From contig NZ_BMGR01000002.1 in assembly GCF_014640295.1 (NCBI RefSeq), positions 186,001-250,000 of the forward strand: DNA of 64,000 nt, in the 5' to 3' direction. This document shows, piece after piece, positions 44,621-52,704 of this stretch. The position numbers and the translations under genes are program-made. Position 1 is the stretch's first letter; every line of letters begins with the position of its first letter. The stretch comes from Paenibacillus abyssi (GTDB taxonomy: Bacteria > Bacillota > Bacilli > Paenibacillales > Paenibacillaceae). The notes beneath the pieces were generated by a model that was not told where the DNA came from, ran no database searches, and worked only from the letters and a program-made list of their open reading frames with translations.

Positions 44621-44954
44621 AAGCTAATACGGAGAGGGGATAGACCATTGGACTAGGTAAGCGAAGCATATCTTGAATCTCCTATTAACATAAGATATGC
44701 GGGGACCCCAAGTTGATCGTCGGCAGGTTTGGTGAAAAATCTGAGCCATGAAAATAAGAGAGCATTTGCGAATGTTGATTTAACAAAGTTTGTTGATTTG
44801 ACGGGTATGTAAGATGTTGATTTAACAAAGCGTGTTGAATAACAACGCATGTCATCGAAGGATCGGAGTGTGCAGTACTCAATTGAATAGTCCATTTACG
44901 ATAGAGTAGGAATTCCGGTTATCTTGGATAAGCGGAATTCCTACTATTCGTTTT
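44621..44954 (+). ncRNA. Candidate free-standing structured RNA, about 330 nt
   Basis: A stretch without a believable protein frame, bounded by a promoter and a strong terminator-like hairpin. Inside are GCATATCTT/AAGATATGC (9 bp, 17-base loop), the self-complementary GGGGACCCC, CATT/AATG with a 4-base loop, and two copies of TGTTGATTTAACAAAG (about 44774 and 44813). The 3' end is an 18-bp hairpin. I do not recognise it as tmRNA, 6S, SRP or RNase P RNA. Downstream there is no plus-strand gene for about 2.8 kb, so it is not a leader. A small GCGGGGACCC resemblance to the c-di-AMP riboswitch core is too short to claim. Confidence 0.45.
44905..44954 (+). terminator. Strong hairpin at the end of the candidate RNA
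   Basis: AGTAGGAATTCCG (44905-44917) pairs perfectly with CGGAATTCCTACT (44933-44945), extended inward by TTATC/GATAA around a 3-base loop, then ATTCGTTTT. The T-run is short. Confidence 0.7.
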
Positions 44955-45043
44955 ATGCGATATTTAATTAGGCACGCTCATCTAAAAAGGGGCAGCCGAC
45001 CCAAGCGGGAAGTCCACCCCTAAACGTATGCCAAACGAAACGA

Positions 45044-45439
45044 CTACCGGTAATTATGTGCGTCTTCGACCGTGCCATCCTGCCGGTGAATGATCGCTGC
45101 GCAATTACGGTCTGAAGCAAGCGCGCGCGCTTGCTCTACCGCTTCCGCTTTCGTCGACAAGATCTGCTCAGGCTCCGTTTTGCCCTCCACCTTGATTGCC
45201 CATTCCTTCTCATGCGGCACGACATGCAGATTGGCATGCCCAGACCCGGAAGAATCTTCATTGGTGTGCTGTGGGTGGTCAGCCGCCCACTCCTTGGCTT
45301 GCGCAGTCGCTATTGCAATAGCACGACCCTCCTCGGATCCATCGTCCAATAAAGCATTGGCAATTTCAATCGCTTTATTCCGCACCCTTGGCTCGAAGTT
45401 TTTCAACGAATCAGGATAGTCCCGCTTGCTCCATGGCAT
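45044..45439 (-). CDS. YdaT-like protein with DUF2188 domain
   Basis: A 131-residue hydrophilic protein. Residues 1-55 (MPWSKRDYPDSLKNFEPRVR, then KAIEIANALLDDG) match the YdaT/ChaB-like N-terminal module. Residues about 70-131 are a DUF2188 domain (HVVPHEKEWAIKVEGKTEPE, HRQDGTVEDAHNY), a small fold often found in stress-related proteins. B. subtilis YdaT is a general stress protein of unknown function. It lies 13 bp downstream of a GSP17M-like gene, supporting a two-gene stress operon. Confidence 0.85.
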   Translation of the reverse strand: MPWSKRDYPDSLKNFEPRVRNKAIEIANALLDDGSEEGRAIAIATAQAKEWAADHPQHTNEDSSGSGHANLHVVPHEKEWAIKVEGKTEPEQILSTKAEAVEQARALASDRNCAAIIHRQDGTVEDAHNYR

Positions 45440-45452
45440 CGCGATCCCCTCC

Positions 45453-45998
45453 TTACTTCGTTCTCTCTGGTCCGGCTACTGTGCTGTAATCATCTCCATA
45501 TGAGGAGGCATTCAACGAATTATTAGAACGGAATGTATCGTAGACCAGGGCGCGGCCCTCCAGCTTCGGATCTACCATGACAAGAATTCGGCCCTCATTG
45601 ACATAATCGCCATACCGTTTGGCTTCGTCCTCGGGAATGCCTACCCCGATCAGGCCGCCCACAAGACCTCCCGCTCCCGCTCCGACTGCCACGCCTGTAA
45701 GCGTCGCTACAATCGGGCCCGCGGCAAGAATCGGACCGATCGCGGGAATAGCGAGCGCGCCAACGCTTGCCAGCAGACCCGTCATCCCGCCTAACACGCC
45801 GCCTGCGGTTGCGCCTGTCGCAAGACCCTGCGGCGCTTTGGTTCCTGTCGCATCTTCTACATAAGAGACATCCTCTTTATCCTTTGCGATCACCGAAATA
45901 TCCTCGGTGTTGTATCCTTGCCGTTTCAACCCTTCTATCGCATCTACCGCTTCTTGCTCCGTATGAAAAACGCCGATAATTTTCTTTTCGTGTTCCAT
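45453..45998 (-). CDS. General-stress protein 17M-like (YflT-like) protein with glycine zipper
   Basis: A 181-residue protein. Residues 1-50 (IIGVFHTEQEAVDAIEGLKR, GYNTEDISVIAKD) form the GSP17M/YflT fold. Residues about 55-125 are a long Gly/Ala-rich membrane-like zipper (GGVLGGMTGLLASVGALAIP, GLVGGLIGVGIPEDEAKRY). The end (GRILVMVD) resembles the ferredoxin-like stress domain. Such proteins respond to SigB in Bacillus; no certain SigB promoter was seen here. ATG 45998 has AGGAGGG upstream. It is followed by the DUF2188 gene. Confidence 0.85.
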   Translation of the reverse strand: MEHEKKIIGVFHTEQEAVDAIEGLKRQGYNTEDISVIAKDKEDVSYVEDATGTKAPQGLATGATAGGVLGGMTGLLASVGALAIPAIGPILAAGPIVATLTGVAVGAGAGGLVGGLIGVGIPEDEAKRYGDYVNEGRILVMVDPKLEGRALVYDTFRSNNSLNASSYGDDYSTVAGPERTK

Positions 45999-46181
45999 TG
46001 ATATCCCTCCTAGACAGGCTGTTTATTTCTGGAATTTTCATTAGGGCGCCACTGTTCTTACTTACCCCATGCCATCCGGAACTAAACGGGTCACTATCTG
46101 TCCCTGGGCTCGCAATCCTTTAATTCAGAAATTTTTCAGAGCGGAGATGTATAATGTGTAATCAGGCGCTCAACTGTTAAA

Positions 46182-47588
46182 TCACAGGATAATCTGCACG
46201 GTTCCGAGGGCATATCTCCCGTCCAGCCTCTTGCCTTCATTGGCAAATTCAATGCCGGGCATACCGGTTTCCGGATCGATAATCGCTACCGCTACCCGGT
46301 AGTCGCCCGGAGTCAAATCGGCTGGCACCTTGACCTTAATATTCACTTGATGGCTGCCGGGCAGCCACTCGCGAATATCCAAGTTTGCGTTCGCGCTGCC
46401 GGCGACCTTTCCAGCTCCATCAATTAAGGAGAGCTCCACCGGCCACGAGAAGTAGAACGGAGCGACGCCTTGGTTATCGATGCGAAGATCCACCGACATG
46501 ACATCGCCCGGACGCCTTTGCATTTCATGCGATTCGGACAACACAACATACCGATACCCAATCGTCTTCAAAAGCCGATCGATATTGGGCTGCAGCTCCG
46601 AATCGACGGGCATGCGATAAGGCCCTTGGGGACCGATCCAGCTGATGTGTGTCAACTCTGCCATACGCAGTGTTTCATCTATGTAACCATTCTCGACATA
46701 TTTGGTTTCATGCGCAAACTCGCCGCCCCCGGGTGCTTTCACCCAATAATCCGGCATCGCTGGCTGCTCCTCGTCAGTAAGCCAAGAGGCATATCCGTTG
46801 TTGATCCAGTCAAGGAATCCATCAACCGTTTGCTCAGCATCCCCGAACGCATCATTGAACAGTCCCATCCCATGCTCCAGGGCAATATCATGAGGCCTGC
46901 GCATAAGCAAAAATGTGTCCGGGAAATAACGGAGATATGGCTCGACGTATTGATCGGTAATCACGCGGCCGGGGAACGGAATGCGGTCCGGATCACGATC
47001 CCAGGTATGCCACTCTCCCCAGTGTCCGACGCTTCCGAGCTGGATGAAAGCAATGAACGGATCATTGGCGTAACGCCCGGCTAACGCTTCGATAAGCTTC
47101 TGATGCCGCTCGATCAATACGGGGTTCGTGTAATCGGGACTAAAACCTTTGCCATAGGCCATGTCGTACCGGTATCCTTGTCCATCTATTTCATCAAATA
47201 ACCAATCAGGGATATCCGTATGATCCTCATCACCAGGATCATCCAAAATGATTCGAAGAACCAGATTTACGCCCTGCCGCTCCCAATGATCAAACCGGTT
47301 TTTGGCCTCCACTTCATCGAATGCATACTCTCCCTTACGAGGCTCCAATTCCCGCCAAGTCATATTGGCATGTGCAAGCCTGAACGGCTGGGCCGGGTCG
47401 TCATAACGGGCATCCACCGAAAATCCCATATAAGGATTATTCAACACTTCGTCCACATAGCCCGGTGTATAGACGACCCGATTAACCGGGGTATCCATCC
47501 ATTTCTCATAGAACAACCAGACAGCAATCGACATGATAATCAGAATGATGATTAAGATGAAGGACTGCATAACATTTAGTCTAAGCAA
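46182..47588 (-). CDS. Membrane-anchored DUF4832 TIM-barrel protein, divergent from the pel operon
   Basis: A 468-residue extracellular protein with a single N-terminal anchor (QSFILIIILIIMSIAVWLFY). Residues about 45-180 (NPYMGFSVDARYDDPAQ, ANMTWRELEPRKGEYAFDEV, GSVGHWGEWHTW) form the beta/alpha barrel of DUF4874/DUF4832 proteins, which resembles glycoside hydrolases. A C-terminal beta-sandwich (about 350-468) follows. The start is TTG 47588, with GGGGGTG about 8 bases before it. It shares a short promoter region with the pel operon, so it may be the hydrolase lacking from the operon's PelA. Catalysis is not demonstrated. Confidence 0.8.
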   Translation of the reverse strand: MLRLNVMQSFILIIILIIMSIAVWLFYEKWMDTPVNRVVYTPGYVDEVLNNPYMGFSVDARYDDPAQPFRLAHANMTWRELEPRKGEYAFDEVEAKNRFDHWERQGVNLVLRIILDDPGDEDHTDIPDWLFDEIDGQGYRYDMAYGKGFSPDYTNPVLIERHQKLIEALAGRYANDPFIAFIQLGSVGHWGEWHTWDRDPDRIPFPGRVITDQYVEPYLRYFPDTFLLMRRPHDIALEHGMGLFNDAFGDAEQTVDGFLDWINNGYASWLTDEEQPAMPDYWVKAPGGGEFAHETKYVENGYIDETLRMAELTHISWIGPQGPYRMPVDSELQPNIDRLLKTIGYRYVVLSESHEMQRRPGDVMSVDLRIDNQGVAPFYFSWPVELSLIDGAGKVAGSANANLDIREWLPGSHQVNIKVKVPADLTPGDYRVAVAIIDPETGMPGIEFANEGKRLDGRYALGTVQIIL

Positions 47589-47673
47589 TGATTACACCCC
47601 CATTCAAAATTATAAATCTTCTGTAATATATTTAGCGGTTCTAAGTTGTATTTTGTCGAAAAACAATAGGTAT

Positions 47674-47701
47674 TTAGACTTATATACATTAGTTATATAA
47701 T
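47674..47701 (+). promoter_or_regulatory. Promoter of the pel-type operon
   Basis: TTAGAC (47674-47679), 16 bases, TATAAT (47696-47701), about 58 bases before the start codon of the first gene. Confidence 0.6.
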
Positions 47702-47759
47702 TGATTATATTCGATACTCATTACTAGTAGAGTATACAAGCGGGCAGGGGTTGAGAAAG

Positions 47760-49946
47760 ATGAAAGTGCTTGTAACAGGAGGTTATGGTTTCATAGGATC
47801 ATTCGTAGCTGAACGGTTTTTCAAAGAAGGTTACGATGTTTATATTATCGATAATCGCCCTTCCGGTAAACCCGAATATATTGACTTCAAGCACAAGGCT
47901 TATAACCTTTCTGTTGAAGACCGCAAATGCGAAGAAATCTTTCGAACCAATCAGTTTGATGCGGTGATCCATCTTGCCGCCCAGGTGAGTGTGCACACGT
48001 CTATGGAAAATCCCCGGTTAGATACCGAATCCAACGTGCTTGGCTTGTCTAATATGTTATCCATGTCCGGAAAATACGGCGTCAAAAAATTCATATTTGC
48101 ATCCTCTGCGGCAGTCTACGGCCCGATTGATCAATGCCCTTTGCCGGAAACAGCCCCCTGCAATCCAATCTCTCCTTATGGAATGAATAAGTGGGTAGGA
48201 GAAATCTACTGCCGCAAATGGGAAGAAATCTACGGTCTGGAATCGATCATCTTCCGCTTCTCCAATGTGTATGGCCCCCGGCAAGGCACGGGAGGCGATG
48301 GCGGCGTCGTGTCCGCCTTCATGGAGAAGATTGTGCGCAAAGAGCCCCTTACAATCCATGGAGACGGCAATCAAACCCGCGATTTTATTTATGTGCAGGA
48401 TGTAGCCGATGCGATCTACCGCGCTTCCTATTCGACCATAACCGGAATCTATAACCTGTCGACCGGTAAAGAAAGCAGCATTAATGACCTTGTTCAACAT
48501 CTAAGCGATTTGAATTTCTCTCCAACGATTCAATACCAGGAAAAAAGACCAGGCGATATCAACCGTTCTATGCTGGATAATACCCTGATTAAAAAGCATC
48601 TGGATTGGGTCCCTATGTTTGACCTCAAAGAAGGATTGCAGCGGACGGTCCAATGGCACGAACAGCGCGAGACGCTTAACGCCGCCGCTCCGTCCGTTCA
48701 ACCGAAACGAACTTCATCCATCCATAAATATATAAAGACGATTGTTCCTTATCTCGAGAATCTCATTCTCTTTCTGCTCGTCGCTTGGCTCACGATGAAT
48801 GAATATGACGCAAGTTACGCTTATCTGGATTTTAAGCTGATCTATATCATTATTCTCGGCATGTTATACGGCAACCGCCAAGCCATCATCGCTTTTGCAC
48901 TGTCTACCGGGCTGTATGTATATTATCAACTCCACAACGGAAGCGATGTTGTTTCACTGTTATATGATACCGACTTTTTCTTCCAAGTGTCGATCTACTT
49001 GTTTATCGCATTGATCGTCGGCTACACCATCGAGCGCAAGACAGCTCTCATTCGAACCAGGGAGACGCAGCTTGCCACCCTCGAGGAGAAGCATTCCTTC
49101 CTCAGTGAGGTGTATCAAGAAACCCGGCTCATCAAGAATGAGCTCCAACAGCAAATCATGAATAATGGCGACAGCTTTGGCAAGATTTATGCCGTGACCA
49201 AGGAACTGGAGAGTCTGGAACCCGATCATATATTTACGGCAACGGTCAGTGTCGTCGAGTCGATTATGAAATCATCCTCAGTCACGATCTACACGGTGAA
49301 CAGCTACCACAGTTACCTGAGGCTGGTGGCCCATTCGAAGGGGGAACAATTGGAGGCTTTTAAGTCCATCAAGGTCGAAGACACCCCTTACCTGCATTCC
49401 GTACTGCATGAAAAAAAGCTGTTTGTCAATAAAAATCTGCAACATGGCGCGCCTCTTTTATGCGCTCCTGTAGTCAGCAACGGCGAGACCGTCGCAATGA
49501 TCTCGCTGCACGATATGAGCTTTGAGCATTTCACTCTTTATTATCAGAACCTGTTCAAGGTTACCGTCGATCTGGTCTCATCTGCCCTCTCTCGCGCTTA
49601 TTCCTATGTTGAGGCTTCAAGCAGTCAACGTTACATCCAGGGTACCTCCATTCTGACAACCGATGTATTCACCCACATTCTTGCCGGCAAAAAAGTCGCC
49701 AAAGCAAAACATGATATCGATTATGTCCTGCTTCAAGGATCGGGCATGAATGCCGCAGCCGGGCAACTGTCCGAGGTGGTTTCACGATCCTTGCGCGAGA
49801 CGGACTATGTCGGGCTGGATAATAACGGAAACATTACAGTCCTTCTGTCCAATTCATCGATTAATGATGCGTCCTTCGTACTCGAGAGATTCGCCAAGGT
49901 TGGCATTCATTTGCAGGTGATGAAAGAAGATGTCTCATATGCTTGA
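47760..49946 (+). CDS. pelD: NDP-sugar epimerase fused to PelD (membrane, GAF, degenerate GGDEF c-di-GMP receptor)
   Basis: A 728-residue fusion. Residues 1-310 are a GalE-like NDP-sugar 4-epimerase (VLVTGGYGFIGSF at the start, YGMNKWVGE active site), which could make UDP-GalNAc for Pel. Residues about 325-425 hold four membrane segments. A GAF domain follows (about 470-605). The end is a GGDEF-like domain in which GGDEF is replaced by NNGNI, but the inhibitory-site RETD (R679-D682) stands the canonical five residues before it. In PelD of Pseudomonas and Bacillus cereus such a site binds c-di-GMP and switches on synthesis. ATG 47760 is chosen; a TTG lies upstream. First gene of the operon. 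Confidence 0.88.
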   Translation: MKVLVTGGYGFIGSFVAERFFKEGYDVYIIDNRPSGKPEYIDFKHKAYNLSVEDRKCEEIFRTNQFDAVIHLAAQVSVHTSMENPRLDTESNVLGLSNMLSMSGKYGVKKFIFASSAAVYGPIDQCPLPETAPCNPISPYGMNKWVGEIYCRKWEEIYGLESIIFRFSNVYGPRQGTGGDGGVVSAFMEKIVRKEPLTIHGDGNQTRDFIYVQDVADAIYRASYSTITGIYNLSTGKESSINDLVQHLSDLNFSPTIQYQEKRPGDINRSMLDNTLIKKHLDWVPMFDLKEGLQRTVQWHEQRETLNAAAPSVQPKRTSSIHKYIKTIVPYLENLILFLLVAWLTMNEYDASYAYLDFKLIYIIILGMLYGNRQAIIAFALSTGLYVYYQLHNGSDVVSLLYDTDFFFQVSIYLFIALIVGYTIERKTALIRTRETQLATLEEKHSFLSEVYQETRLIKNELQQQIMNNGDSFGKIYAVTKELESLEPDHIFTATVSVVESIMKSSSVTIYTVNSYHSYLRLVAHSKGEQLEAFKSIKVEDTPYLHSVLHEKKLFVNKNLQHGAPLLCAPVVSNGETVAMISLHDMSFEHFTLYYQNLFKVTVDLVSSALSRAYSYVEASSSQRYIQGTSILTTDVFTHILAGKKVAKAKHDIDYVLLQGSGMNAAAGQLSEVVSRSLRETDYVGLDNNGNITVLLSNSSINDASFVLERFAKVGIHLQVMKEDVSYA

Positions 49947-50829
49947 GCTCATTTTCCTTGGTTACTGCGTACTCTGTGCCATTCTTCTTTGGATACGGCA
50001 TCGCCGTGATCGCCGTGAATGGTTCATGCGGCTCATGCTCGTCATTTGTTTGCCTGGCGCCGGTTGGCTGCTGCCGCAATTCTGGCCGAAATGGCTGTAC
50101 GGCAAGAATTCCAAAGCGGATTCCGAGCTTCTGGATGTTTATGGCGAGCACAACCTGTATAATGTCAAGCTCACCCGCATCTACCAGCTTCCCGAGGCGG
50201 AGAAGGAAATGAATATCGTACCGCTGGAAGAAGCGCTTATTGTTAACGATTATTTAACAAGGCGAAGAGTGATCATTGATTTGCTGAAGCAGAATACGAT
50301 GGAATATATCGGGGTGCTGCAGCAGGCTGTCCGCAATGAAGACACGGAAACATCGCATTATGCCGTCAGTGCCATCATGGAGATCAAACGCAAGCTTACT
50401 TTGTCGATGCAGGAGCTCTCCGTCAAATACGAAGAGGATGCCATGAATCCCCACTTATTGCTTGCTTATGCGGATGTGCTGAAGGCTTATATGGGCAGCG
50501 GCTTTATTGACGAGCGGACGCTTACCAAGCACAAACATACGTACGCGAATGTTTTGAAACGATTAATCGAAGTTGAACCAGAGCGGGAGAGTGCCTATTT
50601 AGAAAAAATGGACACCGATCTTGAACTTGGAGATTACGCGAGCGCTGAGCAGACCGGCAGGTTATATCTGGAGCGGTTCCCCGGACAGGAAGAGGCTTAC
50701 TTGGCTTTGATGAAATTATATTTCACGATACGTTCCTACGCCCAGCTTCAGGCCACACTGGAGGCGTTAAAGCGCTCGCCAATCCGGCTCTCCCATCGGG
50801 CACTAGCCCTTCTTCGCTTCTGGTCTTAG
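49930..50829 (+). CDS. pelE: PelE-like membrane protein with TPR-like repeats
   Basis: A 299-residue protein with one or two N-terminal membrane helices (LELIFLGYCVLCAILLWIRH and LMLVICLPGAGWLLPQFW) and a helical, TPR-like cytosolic part (YAVSAIMEIKRKLTLSMQEL, EYASAEQ-type repeats, EEAYLALMKLYFTI). Position between PelD and the deacetylase and this layout match PelE, a scaffold of the Pel synthase complex. It overlaps the pelD end by 17 bp. Two ATG codons (49930 and 49939) are possible starts. Confidence 0.82.
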   Translation: MSHMLELIFLGYCVLCAILLWIRHRRDRREWFMRLMLVICLPGAGWLLPQFWPKWLYGKNSKADSELLDVYGEHNLYNVKLTRIYQLPEAEKEMNIVPLEEALIVNDYLTRRRVIIDLLKQNTMEYIGVLQQAVRNEDTETSHYAVSAIMEIKRKLTLSMQELSVKYEEDAMNPHLLLAYADVLKAYMGSGFIDERTLTKHKHTYANVLKRLIEVEPERESAYLEKMDTDLELGDYASAEQTGRLYLERFPGQEEAYLALMKLYFTIRSYAQLQATLEALKRSPIRLSHRALALLRFWS

Positions 50830-50843
50830 GAGAACTTAGCGAT

Positions 50844-52700
50844 ATGAAACGAAACTCAAAGCTGCAGTCCGCTTCAAAAATACGGTTAAAACACAATGTG
50901 TATATTATTCTCAGCGGCGTGCTGTTGCTGGCCATCGCCATCCAGATTACACACTCCCAATCGATTCTCAGAATAGACGGCAGTACAGCAAGCGCCAAGC
51001 GCGAAAGCGGATGGAAGCCGGCCTTTGTGGAGCCCGCGGCTCTACAGCCATCAGGCGCCCCCTATTGCATCGCTTTTGACAGCTCGAATGAAGAGAGCGC
51101 ACGCCTGAAAAATAATGCCGAGCGTGTGCTGCAATATATGAAGAAGCCTGTCCGGGTATTTGATATGAGCGCAAGAGGGATCGAACTCCCGGGATGCCAG
51201 GCCGCCATTATTGCGCTGAGCGAGCTGAACAAGCTGGGCAATATCGACGAGCTGGCCCGCTATGTGGAGAGCGGCGGTTATGCCTTTCTGATGTCCCGGC
51301 CCGAATTGGAGGACGCGTTCTACCGCATCTATCGAAAGCTGGGGATCAACGATATTGGGGACGCCTCCGCTCAACAGGGAATCATGCTCCACGATAATGT
51401 GTTAATCGGCGAATCGGGGCTTGCCTTGGATGAAACATTCATGAATAATTTCGTCAATCATGTACAGCTGGACAATACGGCGCGGCTTCTCGCTTCAACG
51501 GCCAACAGGACGCCTCTGCTGTGGGAATACGCTTATGGAGGCGGCAAGTTTATGGTATTTAACGGCTCCATGCTGGCGGAAAAGTATAACCGCGGCATTG
51601 TAGCCGGCGCGATCAGTCTGCTGGAGCCTGATTTTATCTATCCGGTCTTTAATGCAAAGCTGATGTACATTGATGATTTCCCTGCACCGGTTCCAACGGG
51701 CTTGAACCCATCCATCTACCGTACGTATAAACGCGATATTTCACGGTTTTTCCGGGATATCTGGTGGCCGGATATGATTAAGCTGGCCCGGCAAGCCGAC
51801 TTGAAATATACCGCCGTTGTCATCCAGACGTATACGGATCATGTTGAACCGCCCTTTGACCAACCGATCGATCAAGATCAAAACGGATTAATCATTTATG
51901 GACGCGAAGTGTTAAAGAGCGGCGGAGAAATCGGAATTCACGGCTACAACCATCAATCCCTCCAGACGAATCCGGATATTGCAGACAACTACGGATATAA
52001 CACTTGGAGCAGCATGGAAGCGATGGCCGCCTCCATCGAAGAGGTCGTCAGTTATGTCGGAGAAGCTTTATCAGGATATCAGCTTCTATCTTATGTCCCT
52101 CCTTCCAATATGCTGGACGAGGTCGGACGGGAGGCGCTAAAGAAGAGCTGGCCATCGCTTGCGGTCATATCCTCGCTTTACGGGGAAGATCAGAGCGGAA
52201 TGTCGTATATACAGGAGTTTGAAGTGGCTCCTGACGGCATTCTGGAGATGCCCCGCATTACGTCCGGGTATTTCGAGCGCCCGTTTGACCGTTGGGCGGA
52301 AGCCAATACGATTACTTCAATCGGCGTGTTCTCCCACTTCATTCATCCCGATGACATTATGGATGAGATCCGAAGCAACCATTTGAGCTGGGATCAGCTG
52401 TACGACAGCTTTTTACAATTGCTTAAACGTATAGACAGGATGTATCCATGGCTTCGGGCTTCTACATCCGCCGAGGCGGCCATTGCGGTCGAAAGCGTTC
52501 TGACAAGCCGCGTGGATTTGAATCGGGACGGCAATGCGATCACCGGACAGATTACCCCGTTCAAGGAGGAGGCTCATTTTATCCTCCGGACATCACGCAA
52601 AATCGGCTTGACTAAAAATAGTGAGGCCAAAAAAATAGATAAAGACACCTATCTCGTAAAAGTACACAAAGCTGGTTTTGAAATCAGATTAGGCAGGTAA
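50844..52700 (+). CDS. pelA: Membrane-anchored PelA-type deacetylase (DUF2194)
   Basis: A 618-residue extracellular protein anchored by an N-terminal helix (NVYIILSGVLLLAIAIQI). Residues about 70-250 are an alpha/beta domain (AYGGGKFMVFNGSMLAEKYN at its end). From about 270 follows a CE4-like deacetylase: MYIDDFPAPVPTG (catalytic/metal Asp pair) and EIGIHGYNHQSLQT (HxxxH metal site), then LLSYVPPSNML. It would remove acetyl groups from GalNAc units, as PelA does. The N-terminal hydrolase part of Pseudomonas PelA is absent, as in the Gram-positive form. It lies 14 bp after pelE. Confidence 0.87.
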   Translation: MKRNSKLQSASKIRLKHNVYIILSGVLLLAIAIQITHSQSILRIDGSTASAKRESGWKPAFVEPAALQPSGAPYCIAFDSSNEESARLKNNAERVLQYMKKPVRVFDMSARGIELPGCQAAIIALSELNKLGNIDELARYVESGGYAFLMSRPELEDAFYRIYRKLGINDIGDASAQQGIMLHDNVLIGESGLALDETFMNNFVNHVQLDNTARLLASTANRTPLLWEYAYGGGKFMVFNGSMLAEKYNRGIVAGAISLLEPDFIYPVFNAKLMYIDDFPAPVPTGLNPSIYRTYKRDISRFFRDIWWPDMIKLARQADLKYTAVVIQTYTDHVEPPFDQPIDQDQNGLIIYGREVLKSGGEIGIHGYNHQSLQTNPDIADNYGYNTWSSMEAMAASIEEVVSYVGEALSGYQLLSYVPPSNMLDEVGREALKKSWPSLAVISSLYGEDQSGMSYIQEFEVAPDGILEMPRITSGYFERPFDRWAEANTITSIGVFSHFIHPDDIMDEIRSNHLSWDQLYDSFLQLLKRIDRMYPWLRASTSAEAAIAVESVLTSRVDLNRDGNAITGQITPFKEEAHFILRTSRKIGLTKNSEAKKIDKDTYLVKVHKAGFEIRLGR

Positions 52701-52704
52701 ACCT

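Noticed and set aside
44690-44770. Possible c-di-AMP (ydaO) riboswitch
   Set aside because: Only GCGGGGACCC and a GGTGAA are similar; the other conserved blocks are missing or out of order and no gene follows.
44653-44895. 80-codon minus-strand frame over the candidate RNA
   Set aside because: Composition is repetitive from the duplicated TTAAATCAACA sequence; no ribosome site.
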